Assembly: GCA_028876335.1 (NCBI GenBank)
Contig: JAGWSG010000089.1
Location: forward strand, 1-41,723
Origin: Acidobacteriota bacterium
Lineage (GTDB): Bacteria; Acidobacteriota; Terriglobia; Terriglobales; Acidobacteriaceae
Direction of reading: 5' to 3'
DNA: 41,723 nt
Positions 32,754-41,723 of this stretch are shown here, one piece after another (position 1 is the first letter of the stretch; each line of letters begins with the position of its first letter). The position numbers and the translations under genes were made by a program. Under the pieces are notes generated by a model. The model saw only the letters and a list, made by a program, of their open reading frames with translations, searched no databases and was not told the origin of the DNA.

Positions 32754-33596
32754 TCAAGGCTTGCGTGCCGAAGCAACGCGGGGGATGCCCTGCAGATCGG
32801 GCGTGAATTCAATGGCATTGAATCCTGTTGACAGGAGGAGCGATTCAATCGCCTGGTGCTGACCATGGCCGATTTCGAGCAGCAAATATCCACTCGATGC
32901 GAGATGTGCGAAGGACTGCAGGATAAGCCGACGGAAGATTGCAAGACCATCTTCATCCGCGAAGAGAGCAAGAGCGGGTTCATAGTCGCGGACTTCAACG
33001 TCAAGGCTGGCGCGGTCGGAAGAGGGGACGTACGGAGGATTAGAAACGATAAGGTCGAACTGTTCGGTGTCGAAAGCGCTGAGCAAATTGCTTTCAACCA
33101 AGCGAACCGGGCAGTGGTTTTGTGCCGCGTTGGATGAAGCGATCGCGAGTGCTTCCGGCGAGATGTCACAAGCAGTGACTTCAGCATTGGAAAGATGGTG
33201 CTTTATTGCGACCGCGATTGCGCCGGAGCCAGTGCCCACGTCGAGGATGCGCGGAGATGGTAATTCTCGCGCAAGTTCCAGGGCCTTTTCGACGAGATGT
33301 TCGGTCTCCGGGCGGGGTATAAGAACGTGAGGCGCGACATGGAATTGCAGCCCATAAAACTCGCAAGTGCCAGTGATGTATTGAACCGGTTCGCCGGTTG
33401 TGCGGCGTTTGATGAGTTCAGCGAAGCCAATGGAACTGCAGCCGGCGTAACTCTCATCACGATGCGTGATGAGCCAGGCGCGGCTTTTACCGATGTGATG
33501 AAGCAGGAGCAGTTCAGCATCCATTCGAGCTTTGGCCGGATGAGGCCCGGCGCGCAGTTCTGTTTCACCCCAGGCAAGCCACTCGCGGAGGGTCAT
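32754..33596 (-). CDS. prmC: Peptide chain release factor N5-glutamine methyltransferase
   Basis: SAM-dependent enzyme methylating the glutamine of the GGQ motif in release factors, needed for efficient termination. The 280-residue length is usual. It has the N-terminal helical release-factor-binding domain, the SAM loop DVGTGSGAIA (119-128) and the catalytic NPPY (186-189). Its ATG overlaps the prfA stop by one base (TGATG), so the enzyme is translated with its own substrate. Confidence 0.95.
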   Translation of the reverse strand: MTLREWLAWGETELRAGPHPAKARMDAELLLLHHIGKSRAWLITHRDESYAGCSSIGFAELIKRRTTGEPVQYITGTCEFYGLQFHVAPHVLIPRPETEHLVEKALELARELPSPRILDVGTGSGAIAVAIKHHLSNAEVTACDISPEALAIASSNAAQNHCPVRLVESNLLSAFDTEQFDLIVSNPPYVPSSDRASLDVEVRDYEPALALFADEDGLAIFRRLILQSFAHLASSGYLLLEIGHGQHQAIESLLLSTGFNAIEFTPDLQGIPRVASARKP

Positions 33597-34669
33597 CAGG
33601 CTTCCTGAATGCTGGCTTTCAACTGCTCGGCCTGGTAATGAGCCACAAGTGCGTCAACAACGGGCTGCAGACGGCCTTCCATGACGAGGTCGAGCTGATG
33701 CAATGTGAGACCAATGCGGTGATCGGTAAGTCGGTTCTGTGGAAAGTTGTAGGTGCGAATCTTCTCGCTGCGGTCACCCGAGCCGACCTGCGATTTACGC
33801 GCTGCGGCGAGCTCGGCGTTTTGTTTTTCAAGCTCAACTTCGTAAAGGCGCGAACGCAAAACGCGCATGGCTTTTTCGCGATTCTTGATCTGCGATTTTT
33901 CGTCCTGGCAACTGACTACGGTGTTGGTGGGCAGGTGTGTGATGCGTACGGCTGAGTAAGTGGTGTTAACGGACTGACCACCGGGACCGGAAGAGCAGAA
34001 AGTGTCTACGCGGATATCTTTGGCTTCGATCTTGACGTCCACTTCTTCGGCTTCAGGCAGCACGGCGACGGTGACAGCAGAGGTGTGCACGCGTCCCTGT
34101 GTTTCCGTGGCGGGCACGCGCTGAACGCGGTGCACTCCACTTTCCCACTTAAGCTGCGAATAAACACGCTCACCTTCAATGATGGCGATGACTTCCTTGT
34201 ATCCGCCAACGCCGGATTCGGAGAGATCCATGACTTCGACTTTCCAGCGATGCTGCTCGGCGAAGCGAGTGTACATGCGGAAGATTTCGGCTGCGAAGAG
34301 AGAAGCTTCGTCGCCGCCTGTGCCGGCGCGGATTTCGAGAACGATGTTTTTCTCGTCGTTCGGGTCCCTGGGCAGGAGGAGAACTTTGAGTTCGTCTTCT
34401 AGGGCAGCAGCACGCGGTTCCAGCGCGGCGATTTCTTCCTCCGCCATGGTGCGCATATCCGGGTCCGACTCTGCCAGCATGGCGCGCGCATCCGCCAGGC
34501 CCTGCTGTGCCTGCTTTAGCTCGCGATATTTATCGACGGTAGGTTCAATTTCACGAAGGGCTTTGGCGGTTTTGGTGTAGCGCTCGTGATCATTGATCAC
34601 TTCAGGCAGCGTGAATTGCTCCTGCAGCTCCGTGTAGCGCTTCTCCATTTGTTCCAGACGGTCCAGCAT
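33596..34669 (-). CDS. prfA: Peptide chain release factor 1
   Basis: Terminates translation at UAA and UAG. Numbered from ATG 34669 it has 357 residues, matching known RF1. The codon-reading PAT tripeptide is at 186-188 ([10 protein letters not shown]), and the peptidyl-hydrolysing GGQ at 230-232 ([12 protein letters not shown]). The PAT motif separates it from RF2. The frame is open further upstream to 34879, but that extension is basic and non-conserved; GGGAG before ATG 34669 decides the start. It is followed by prmC. Confidence 0.96.
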   Translation of the reverse strand: MLDRLEQMEKRYTELQEQFTLPEVINDHERYTKTAKALREIEPTVDKYRELKQAQQGLADARAMLAESDPDMRTMAEEEIAALEPRAAALEDELKVLLLPRDPNDEKNIVLEIRAGTGGDEASLFAAEIFRMYTRFAEQHRWKVEVMDLSESGVGGYKEVIAIIEGERVYSQLKWESGVHRVQRVPATETQGRVHTSAVTVAVLPEAEEVDVKIEAKDIRVDTFCSSGPGGQSVNTTYSAVRITHLPTNTVVSCQDEKSQIKNREKAMRVLRSRLYEVELEKQNAELAAARKSQVGSGDRSEKIRTYNFPQNRLTDHRIGLTLHQLDLVMEGRLQPVVDALVAHYQAEQLKASIQEA

Positions 34670-34869
34670 GTTCGATTCTCCCTGCCGCTGGCAAAGATGA
34701 GCGGCGTTTCGCTTTGATTTTTGGATGGGGTAAATGGGCGCGAGAAAGTGTAGGCGGCGGGGGCCGCTAGAGGAGAACCGGGATGGGACGGAGATGCGCC
34801 ATGTCTCTTGCTTAATTTTACCGCGATTTTGACTCCGGCAGGGAACGGGAACTTCCATGCCGGAGCCAA

Positions 34870-37026
34870 TTAGAAGCACTTGATGTGGTCGCAGGGGTTC
34901 ATGAGCGGCATCTGCAGGCTGCTCTGGTGGTCAGGATCCGACAGGATGGTGATTGTGGCAGGCTTATAGGCAGCTGGGTCGGCGGTCATGATGTTGGGCA
35001 CAAAGGTTTGCGGATTGCGGTCATAAAGCGGAAACCAGGTGCTCTGGATCTCGACGATGACTGTGTGGCCTGCTTTGAAGACGTGGTCGATATCGTGCAG
35101 GCTGAAGCGGTATTCGTGGATGGAGTTGGGTCGCATGGGCTCGGGTTTCACAAAGGAACGCCAGTAGCGGCCGCGGAAGATTTCCGCATTAGTCATTAAT
35201 TGATAGCCGCGCATGGTTGGATCGGGATCGTTGTCGGGGTACTGGTCGATGAGCTTTACGACCATGTCGTTGTCTGTACCTGTGGTTTTGGCGTAGATAT
35301 CGGCGACAACTTCACCGGTCACGATGAGGTCTTTCTTTAAGACGGGGAGCTTGAAGACGGCAACGTCTTTGCGGCCTGTGACGAAGCGTTGATCTTCGGT
35401 GAGCCAGTTGTACCACTGCGAGCCCTGACTGTACGTCGGCTGAATGGGACGATGGCGATAGGGGACTGGGTTGGCGGGATCGCTTGTGTACGACGTTGTG
35501 CCCTGCGTGGTCGGGTTGTTCCAACTTAGGGCGCCTCCGCTGAGCAGATAGAGAGTATTGTTCTCAGCTTTGATGGGAGGGAAATGCTCATAGAACTTCC
35601 AGGTGTTGGAACCGGTCTGGAAGCTGGCGGTATCCTTCAGGTCGAAGCCGGGCTTGTCCTTGAGGTAATAGGCGAAGAATTTGGCCTCGATGTTAGCGCG
35701 GAATTCGTCACCGATGGGTTCGCCATATTTCACATTGCCCAGATGGGTGGACGAAGAAGCCCAGTAGCCATGACGCCAGGGGCCAAGTACGAGGAAGTTT
35801 TCATGCATGTCGTCATGCGGCTCGAGTGAGGAGTACTCCTCCTGCGGACCGTACATGTCTTCCTGATCGTAATAGCCGCCAACGGTAAGGGTGGGCACCG
35901 TTACCTTGTTCAACGAGTGCTCGACGCCGCGAGAGGACCAATAAGAGTCGTAGGTAGGGTGGTCGAGAAAAAGTTGCCAGGTGGGAAGCATTTTGGAGCC
36001 GGACTGTTTCACATCCTGCTCGAAGTTTCCGCGCTTGAGGAAATATTCGTAGCCGTCCGCAGGCTTGCCGTTCGGACCTTCACCGTAGCTGACTTCGCTG
36101 TTCTCCTTGCTTGACTCCATCATCTTGACATAGTCGTAGCCATAGCTCTGACGGAAGGCTCCATTGTGAAAGAAGTCGTCTCCCATCCAGACGTCGATCA
36201 TCGGCGCCTGCGGGCTGATCGCCTTCACCGCAGGATTGGGATCAATGCCGGCCATCATGGCGAGGAAGCCGGGATAGCTGGTTCCGATGAAACCAGCTCG
36301 GCCATTGTTGCCAGAGACGTTTTTGAGCAGCCATGCAACGGTATCGTATGTGTCCGTGCTTTCATCGATAGCCTTGGGGTCTTTATGGTCTGCGAGCGGA
36401 CGACTCATGACGAATTGTCCTTCACTCTCGAAGCGGCCGCGGATATCTCCACAGACATAGATATAGCCTTCGCGCGCCAGTTCAGGGCGTCCACCGAAGA
36501 ATGATTCACGGCTGGTGCCGTCGCAGCCGTAGGGGGTACGTTGGATGAGGAATGGGAGCGGGGTTTTGATGTCGGTGGGCTTGAGAATGACGACATGCAG
36601 CTTGACGCCGTCACGCATGGGAATCATGGCTTCGCTGCGTTCGTAGTCATGAAAGACGTTGTGGATCGCATCGCCGGTGCGCTTGTAGACATCGCCTGGG
36701 TCGGCAGAAAGAGTGACTGATTCAGTTTTTCCATCCACGCTCATTTTGAAATCGAAGTTGTTTTTCGATTCGGGGTAGGAGAAGGAGGTGGCAGAATGCG
36801 CGTCCAGGGACGTGGGCACGCGGCGGGGAGACTCGATGACCAGCTTGCCGTCGTGCACGTAAAAGCTGAGCGGCATGTCCGGCTCATTTGCACTGGTGTA
36901 GGAGCCGGAGAGAGCCTGGAGTTGCGCTGAGGTGGGCGCGGACTGGCCGTGCAGAGAGGCACTGTAAAAAGAGCAAAGTGCGAAGGCAACAAGAGAAGGA
37001 ATCAAACAACGGCGGGCCGAAATCAA
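34870..37026 (-). CDS. Secreted CocE/NonD-family hydrolase
   Basis: Exported serine hydrolase of 718 residues in the family of cocaine esterase and X-Pro dipeptidyl-peptidases (S15). Signal peptide to about residue 27. An N-terminal beta domain (30-125) is not part of standard CocE. The hydrolase proper starts near [10 protein letters not shown], with nucleophile S250 in GTSYPG and likely histidine in GPWRHGYW. The C-terminal jelly-roll domain ends with CDHIKC. The start is TTG 37026 with GGAGGT seven bases upstream. Whether the substrate is an ester or peptide cannot be told. It is separate from the CDF gene 21 bp upstream, which shares its strand. Confidence 0.9.
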   Translation of the reverse strand: MISARRCLIPSLVAFALCSFYSASLHGQSAPTSAQLQALSGSYTSANEPDMPLSFYVHDGKLVIESPRRVPTSLDAHSATSFSYPESKNNFDFKMSVDGKTESVTLSADPGDVYKRTGDAIHNVFHDYERSEAMIPMRDGVKLHVVILKPTDIKTPLPFLIQRTPYGCDGTSRESFFGGRPELAREGYIYVCGDIRGRFESEGQFVMSRPLADHKDPKAIDESTDTYDTVAWLLKNVSGNNGRAGFIGTSYPGFLAMMAGIDPNPAVKAISPQAPMIDVWMGDDFFHNGAFRQSYGYDYVKMMESSKENSEVSYGEGPNGKPADGYEYFLKRGNFEQDVKQSGSKMLPTWQLFLDHPTYDSYWSSRGVEHSLNKVTVPTLTVGGYYDQEDMYGPQEEYSSLEPHDDMHENFLVLGPWRHGYWASSSTHLGNVKYGEPIGDEFRANIEAKFFAYYLKDKPGFDLKDTASFQTGSNTWKFYEHFPPIKAENNTLYLLSGGALSWNNPTTQGTTSYTSDPANPVPYRHRPIQPTYSQGSQWYNWLTEDQRFVTGRKDVAVFKLPVLKKDLIVTGEVVADIYAKTTGTDNDMVVKLIDQYPDNDPDPTMRGYQLMTNAEIFRGRYWRSFVKPEPMRPNSIHEYRFSLHDIDHVFKAGHTVIVEIQSTWFPLYDRNPQTFVPNIMTADPAAYKPATITILSDPDHQSSLQMPLMNPCDHIKCF

Positions 37027-37047
37027 GGATGGGACCTCCAGAAGAAA

Positions 37048-38004
37048 TTAGTGCATGTGACCGTGGTGCGATTGTGGAATGTTGCCGGCCATTTCTTCGA
37101 TAGGAACGACGCAGCCTTCCAACTCCACGCACCCTGTGTGCTCAAACTGAATGGTGGTGTGGCTGATATGAAAATGCTCGCGCAGGACGTGATTCAGCTT
37201 GAAGAGGATGCAGGCGCTTTCGGATGGCGGAATGTCGTCGATGGTGACATGACAAGCGAGCGCGCGAGAGTCGGAGCCAAGACTCCATACGTGCAGGTCG
37301 TGCACATTGATTACGCCGTCAATTGCCTGCATGCCGGAACGGATTTCGTCGAGATTGATGCCGCGTGGCGTGCCTTCAAGAAGAATGTTCAGCGTTTCGC
37401 GCACGATGCCGGCGCTCGACCAGAGGATCAACGCGGCAATGCCAAGGGAAAGAATCGGATCAATCCAGTTTGCTCCCGTGAACAGAATGCCCGCGCCGCC
37501 TGCAATGACTGCGGCAGTGGACAAAGTGTCACCGGCCATATGCAAAAATGCGGAACGCATGTTTACGTCGCGGGCGACACCCCACAATAGCCCGGCAATC
37601 ACTCCGTTCATCAGCACACCTGCGGCGGCCACAATCATCATCAGGCGAGGGTGTACTACCACTGGGTTGCTAAGACGATGGATTGCTTCAATGCCGATCC
37701 AGACGGCGATGACGATCAGAGTGGACGCATTAACGAAGGCGGCCAGGACACCTGCACGCTGGTAGCCGAAAGTACGGGCGCTGTCCGCTGGACGGGTTTG
37801 GAAATAGACCGCTACAAAGCTGAGCGAGAGAGCCAGGAAATCAGAAACGTTGTGACCGGCTTCTGAAAGCAGTGCGAGTGAATGCGCGCGCAGCCCTGCA
37901 ATAAAAGTAATCAGGACATAAACGAGCGTGGCTGCCAGGGAAAACTTGAGAACAAGGTGTGTTTTGCCTGTGTTGTCCGACGACGGTGCTGCATGCACAT
38001 GCAT
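37048..38004 (-). CDS. CDF-family divalent metal exporter (CzcD/ZitB-like)
   Basis: Inner-membrane cation diffusion facilitator of 318 residues exchanging Zn2+ or similar ions for protons. The transport site pairs are H51/D55 (SEAGHNVSDF) and H155/D159 (FLHMAGDT), which fits zinc-type members. Six hydrophobic segments are followed by a C-terminal cytoplasmic domain (VINVHDLHVWSLGSDSRALA). A His-rich end (SHHGHMH) and start (MHVHA) may bind metal. No metal regulator is adjacent. It sits 21 bp before the hydrolase gene and may be co-transcribed with it. Confidence 0.92.
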   Translation of the reverse strand: MHVHAAPSSDNTGKTHLVLKFSLAATLVYVLITFIAGLRAHSLALLSEAGHNVSDFLALSLSFVAVYFQTRPADSARTFGYQRAGVLAAFVNASTLIVIAVWIGIEAIHRLSNPVVVHPRLMMIVAAAGVLMNGVIAGLLWGVARDVNMRSAFLHMAGDTLSTAAVIAGGAGILFTGANWIDPILSLGIAALILWSSAGIVRETLNILLEGTPRGINLDEIRSGMQAIDGVINVHDLHVWSLGSDSRALACHVTIDDIPPSESACILFKLNHVLREHFHISHTTIQFEHTGCVELEGCVVPIEEMAGNIPQSHHGHMH

Positions 38005-38079
38005 GGCTAAAGTTTAAATGGGGTTTGGTCTACGCGCCAGCGGCGCGGTTTGTGCGATGGAGCACGATGTGGAATGCGG

Positions 38080-38517
38080 TCAAGCGGGGTCTCTTAAAGC
38101 TTGGAATTTACCACTTACCGAACGCAGTCCGCTCCACTCTTCCGCGAGGACAATACTGTCCTGTGGAAAGCCCTGTTTATAGCGCACGCTGCATGGAAAA
38201 CCGGCGCGCAGCAGTGAGGGAGAAATCGCCGAGGCTATGGTCGTAATGTCCTGCGAGCACTCGTAGTCGACGCCCCCTATGCGGTAGTTGTAAATGAGCA
38301 TGGTACGGGTGGTTCCATCTGCACCTTCCATCTCGCAAATATCCAGTACCATGCCATCGACAAGGCGGCCTGTGCGGGCAAGTGTGGAGCGGCGCATACG
38401 CTCGAGCTCGTCCAGCGTTGGACGATGACGCCGCACCAGCCACAGGGTGAGACCGATGGCTACAATCGCGACCAAAGACGATGCAATTTTGATGCTTGTT
38501 GCGGTGAGTAAAATCAT
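38080..38517 (-). CDS. Small membrane-anchored protein of unknown function
   Basis: Protein of 145 residues with one N-terminal helix (IASSLVAIVAIGLTLWLV) followed by basic residues RRHR, so the rest is probably cytoplasmic. The following domain is beta-rich (GRLVDGMVLDICEMEGADG, TMLIYNYRIGGVDYECSQDI, CSVRYKQGFPQDSIV). This pattern recalls DUF3592-type proteins, but only loosely. It lies 75 bp upstream of the CDF gene on the same strand and diverges from the FadN-type gene. Function unknown. Confidence 0.75.
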   Translation of the reverse strand: MILLTATSIKIASSLVAIVAIGLTLWLVRRHRPTLDELERMRRSTLARTGRLVDGMVLDICEMEGADGTTRTMLIYNYRIGGVDYECSQDITTIASAISPSLLRAGFPCSVRYKQGFPQDSIVLAEEWSGLRSVSGKFQALRDPA

Positions 38518-38610
38518 CGCGTTGCAGAGGAGTTTTCCTCATAGCTCTGCTGCTTTCAGCATAGCGCAAATCGCATGTTGCCCTACAGTTACTTCCGCAC
38601 GCCTTGACCC

Positions 38611-41073
38611 ATGAAAGTAAGTACTCGTATGCTCGGGGCCATGATGCGAGACGCTGATACGCAGTCCGCTGTGAGGCCGATGCTGGTTAAACGAGCCGCA
38701 GTGCTTGGCGCGGGCACAATGGGTTCGCGTATTGCAGGTTTGCTGGCAGGTGTGGGTATTCCCGTACTGCTGCTTGACATGGCACCCAAGGGGGACGGGC
38801 CGAAGAACCAGCTTGCGACCGCGGCTATTGCCGCACTTGGCAAGTCAAAGCCGGCGGCATTGTTCGAGGCGTCTTCGATTGAGTTGATCTCGGCGGGGAA
38901 TTTCGACGATGATCTGCCGAAGCTGAGCGATTGCGACTGGATTGTTGAGGCGGTGGCAGAGAACCTTGCCATTAAGCAAACGCTTCTGGCGCGCGTGCTT
39001 CCGCATCTTGCGCCTCATGCGATTTTGACGACGAATACCTCGGGACTGCCGATCCGGTCGATAGCCGCGGATTTGGGCGGTGTGGAGCGGCGATTCTTCG
39101 GTACTCACTTTTTCAATCCGCCGCGCTACATGCGACTGCTGGAAGTGATTCCGACCGAAGAGAGCGATGCGAAGTTTGTAGCGGCGTTTGCCGCATTTGC
39201 GGACCTGATGCTGGGCAAGCAGGTAGTTTACGCACACGATGCGCCGAACTTCATTGCCAATCGAATAGGCATTGCAGCGATGTTTACAGCGGCGCGGCTC
39301 CTGCTGGAGCAGGGTTTGACGGTTGAGGAAGTGGATGCGATGACGGGGCCGGCGATCGGCTGGCCGCGGACGGGAACTTTCCGACTGGCGGATATGGTGG
39401 GCATCGATGTTCTGGCGCATGTGGCGGCGAATTTTCCCGAACCTGTCACCCAAGGGCCGTTTACCGAGACATTGAAGAAGATTTTGGAGCGCGGGTGGCT
39501 GGGCGATAAGTCGAAACAGGGCTTCTACAAGAAAGTGCGCGGCGCAGATGGAAAAGATGAACGCTTTGCGCTCGATTTGAAAACCCTGGAATATCGCCCG
39601 CTGGCGAAGGCCGCGCTGCCGTCGCTCGAAATGGCCAGGAATGCAGCGACGCTGGGAGAGCGCCTTCGACTGCTGCTGGCAAACGATCCGGCAAAGGACA
39701 AGGTCGCACGATTCCTGACGCCATTTCTTGCAACATTGTGGAACTTCGCCGCGGATCGTGTGGGCGAGGTTGCCGACAGCATTGATGCCATCGACCGAGC
39801 AATGCAGGCGGGCTTCAACTGGGAGCTTGGTCCATTTGCGATGTGGGATGAAGCCGGCGTTACAGCAAGCGTCGAGAGCATGAAGAGTCTGGGGCTGGAG
39901 CCAGGTAAAGGAACGCAGGCATTCATCGCAGCGGGCCGCGAACGCTGGTACAGCGACGAGGGCAAGGAGAGTTTTCAGCCTTCTACGGGAAAAATGGTTG
40001 CGGTGCCGGAGACGCCGGGGCATGCCCGCATCGCAGCCTTCCGCCGTTCAAACGGATTTGTGCGCGGTAATGCGGGTGCATCACTTATTGACATTGGTGA
40101 CGGGATTGGTTGCATTGAATTGCACTCTCCGAAGGATGCGATTGGCGGCGATGTAGTGACACTGGTGCGGTCGGTTCTGGATGCAGGGTCGAAAGACGTC
40201 GGGCAGTTCGCCGGTTTCGTCATTACAAGCGACCGCGAGAACTTCAGCGTGGGCGCCAACCTGATGCAGCTTCTGCTGACCGCGCAGGAAGGCGAATGGG
40301 AAGAAGTCGATTTTGCCATTCGTGGATTCCAGCAGATGACTGCCGCCATCAAGTTTTGTCCGCGACCTGTGGTGGTTGCACCGTTCGGCATGACGCTGGG
40401 CGGCGGAGCGGAGATGTGTCTGCATGCGGCACAGCGCCAGCCGCACATGGAAACGTATATCGGCCTGGTGGAGGCCGGTGTCGGTTTGATTCCCGGCGGC
40501 GGCGGTACGAAGGAAATGCTGTTGCGGGCGATCGACAAAGCTACGGCGTTGGCTCCGCCTGATCCGCGTGCGCCTGCGTCAAAGTTTGCACAGTCAGCCG
40601 AATTGCTTTCCGCATTGAAAACGTCACTTGAGTCGATTGCGATGGCTAAAGTTGCCACGTCAGCAAAGGAAGCGCGCGGACTTGGATTGATGGCAGCTTC
40701 GGATGAGATCTCGATGAATCGCGAACGTCTGCTGCTTGATGCGAAATCGAGAGCTCTGTCACTGGCGGAAGCTGGCTATGTTGCGCCCACGCCACGGATG
40801 CAATTGCCTGCGCCGGGAATCGCGTCGTTGGCGACTCTTGAGACGGGAATTTTTCTTATGGGAGAGGCGGGTTACGCATCGGAGCACGACCAGAAGGTGG
40901 CGCGCTGGGCTGCCTACATTTTATGTGGAGGGCGCATTTCTGCGGGTGAAGCAATTTCGGAACAATACCTCCTTGATCTTGAGCGTGAGGCATTTCTGTC
41001 GCTTTGCGGTGAACGCAAGACACAGGAGCGTATTGCCTTCACATTGAAAACAGGCAAGCCGCTGCGGAATTAA
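38611..41073 (+). CDS. 3-hydroxyacyl-CoA dehydrogenase/enoyl-CoA hydratase, FadN type
   Basis: Bifunctional beta-oxidation enzyme of 820 residues. The dehydrogenase half comes first, with NAD loop GAGTMG (33-38), NTSGLPI and HFFNPPRYMRLLEV, followed by two C-terminal dehydrogenase domains. The enoyl-CoA hydratase half is C-terminal (GMTLGGGAEMCLHA, VGLIPGGGGTKEML). This order is that of Bacillus FadN and opposite to E. coli FadB. The thiolase partner is not in the window. The start is unsure: ATG 38611 lacks a ribosome binding site, and later ATGs at 38641 or 38644 would still keep the NAD fold. Confidence 0.93.
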   Translation: MKVSTRMLGAMMRDADTQSAVRPMLVKRAAVLGAGTMGSRIAGLLAGVGIPVLLLDMAPKGDGPKNQLATAAIAALGKSKPAALFEASSIELISAGNFDDDLPKLSDCDWIVEAVAENLAIKQTLLARVLPHLAPHAILTTNTSGLPIRSIAADLGGVERRFFGTHFFNPPRYMRLLEVIPTEESDAKFVAAFAAFADLMLGKQVVYAHDAPNFIANRIGIAAMFTAARLLLEQGLTVEEVDAMTGPAIGWPRTGTFRLADMVGIDVLAHVAANFPEPVTQGPFTETLKKILERGWLGDKSKQGFYKKVRGADGKDERFALDLKTLEYRPLAKAALPSLEMARNAATLGERLRLLLANDPAKDKVARFLTPFLATLWNFAADRVGEVADSIDAIDRAMQAGFNWELGPFAMWDEAGVTASVESMKSLGLEPGKGTQAFIAAGRERWYSDEGKESFQPSTGKMVAVPETPGHARIAAFRRSNGFVRGNAGASLIDIGDGIGCIELHSPKDAIGGDVVTLVRSVLDAGSKDVGQFAGFVITSDRENFSVGANLMQLLLTAQEGEWEEVDFAIRGFQQMTAAIKFCPRPVVVAPFGMTLGGGAEMCLHAAQRQPHMETYIGLVEAGVGLIPGGGGTKEMLLRAIDKATALAPPDPRAPASKFAQSAELLSALKTSLESIAMAKVATSAKEARGLGLMAASDEISMNRERLLLDAKSRALSLAEAGYVAPTPRMQLPAPGIASLATLETGIFLMGEAGYASEHDQKVARWAAYILCGGRISAGEAISEQYLLDLEREAFLSLCGERKTQERIAFTLKTGKPLRN

Positions 41074-41094
41074 TATGCACGGGATAGATCGAAG

Positions 41095-41694
41095 ATGAAA
41101 TGCTCTTACGTTTCAGTTGCAGTGCTGAGTTCGCTGGTTGTGTTGGGTGCGGGCAGGACAAGCGCTTCTCAGACGCTCAATGAAAAGGGCATGACTACCG
41201 TGAATGGACACGCGGTGCCATACGTGATTCAACGGCTTCCAGTGAGCTCGTTTCCATTACTTCCCAGTGAAGTAGCAAATGAGTTAAATGATCGCGGATG
41301 CATGATTCCGCAGACCTATGAGGCGCATCAGCCGGAAAACGTGGTTCATGCGAGTTTGGCGCATGCTGATTCGTCGGACTGGGCGGTTTTGTGTTCGGCA
41401 AAGGGCAGGGTGTCGCTTCTGGTTTTTCTTGAGGGGATGTATGAGCATCCGAAGGTGCTGGCATCCGCATTGGAGACGGCGCGCTTGCAGGTACGCGATT
41501 CGAGCGGTGTGCTGGGATTTAACTGGGGTATCGATCGAGCGACTCCGCGGCAGATGCATGACGCGGAAGCGGGTCTGGAGCGTCGCCCGCCAGCAATCGA
41601 TCATGATGCTCTGGCAGACTCGAAGATCGAGCGACACACGGTGTATCACGTTTATACGCATGGAGTCTGGACACTCCTGGACTTTTCAAATTAG
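41095..41694 (+). CDS. Secreted protein of unknown function
   Basis: Protein of 199 residues with a signal peptide (MKCSYVSVAVLSSLVVLGAG, cleavage probably after TSAS). The mature part has two cysteines (GCMIPQTYE and VLCSAKGR) that could pair, and no recognised family. It ends with HTVYHVYTHGVWTLLDFSN. The gene starts 21 bp after the FadN-type gene and may be its operon partner. I do not recognise the family. Confidence 0.75.
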   Translation: MKCSYVSVAVLSSLVVLGAGRTSASQTLNEKGMTTVNGHAVPYVIQRLPVSSFPLLPSEVANELNDRGCMIPQTYEAHQPENVVHASLAHADSSDWAVLCSAKGRVSLLVFLEGMYEHPKVLASALETARLQVRDSSGVLGFNWGIDRATPRQMHDAEAGLERRPPAIDHDALADSKIERHTVYHVYTHGVWTLLDFSN

Positions 41695-41723
41695 TGAGTG
41701 GAAAAGAGCTGTCTGGCATCGAA

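Noticed and set aside
34670-34879. N-terminal extension of release factor 1 by 70 residues
   Set aside because: Not conserved, basic and low in structure; the ATG at 34669 has its own ribosome binding site and gives the normal RF1 length.

Overview
The window reads as a chromosomal segment of an Acidobacteriota bacterium, most likely class Terriglobia (Acidobacteriaceae). The strongest pointer is a PadR-family regulator directly followed by a very long orphan MacB/FtsX-type permease without an ATPase, an arrangement typical of that phylum (11593-14605). A one-component OmpR-type winged-helix regulator with C-terminal membrane helices fits as well. Coding density is high and starts often use GTG or TTG. 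No rRNA, tRNA, insertion sequence or CRISPR array was seen. Species-level assignment is not possible from the sequence alone.

Layout. 1-3.7 kb: the 3' part of a TadE-like pseudopilin, then two MFS exporters (12-TM and 14-TM types) ending in a clear Rho-independent terminator. 3.75-5.15 kb: a gene-free stretch dominated by about fifteen degenerate units of roughly 49 bp, each opening with a box close to GGTTGCCCCG. 5.17-7.2 kb: a translationally coupled pair, MFS permease plus anchored extracytoplasmic protein. 7.2-7.6 kb: non-coding, with competing inverted repeats. 7.6-11.3 kb (minus strand): hipB-hipA toxin-antitoxin, a TetR regulator and a secreted alpha/beta-hydrolase fused to a cupin; hipB sits behind a very AT-rich patch. 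11.5-14.6 kb: PadR plus orphan permease with a self-overlapping operator.

14.7-20.6 kb: PAS-GGDEF diguanylate cyclase, a duplicated ThyX-like protein on the minus strand, a DUF2071 protein, FabG and a degenerate EAL-HDOD protein. 20.6-22.3 kb: two secreted proteins (DUF5666-like and TPR). 22.5-24.8 kb: egtB-egtD for ergothioneine. 24.8-27.8 kb: the membrane-anchored winged-helix regulator, then an operon of a START-like secreted protein, a CDP-alcohol phosphatidyltransferase and a GtrA-like membrane protein.

27.8-31.5 kb (minus): sugar use, namely an unannotated 34-residue membrane peptide, a GRP-type sugar transporter, a PfkB kinase and a GH27 alpha-galactosidase with its own LacI-type operator. 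31.6-38.5 kb (minus): zinc alcohol dehydrogenase, then prfA-prmC (release factor 1 and its methylase), a CocE/NonD hydrolase, a CDF metal exporter and a small membrane protein. 38.6-41.7 kb (plus): a FadN-type beta-oxidation enzyme and a secreted protein of unknown function.

The items most worth following up are the 49-bp periodic array, the ThyX-like protein whose signature looks divided between its halves, the START/CDP-alcohol/GtrA operon, the small membrane ORF before the sugar transporter, and the near-leaderless autoregulated promoters of hipBA and padR.
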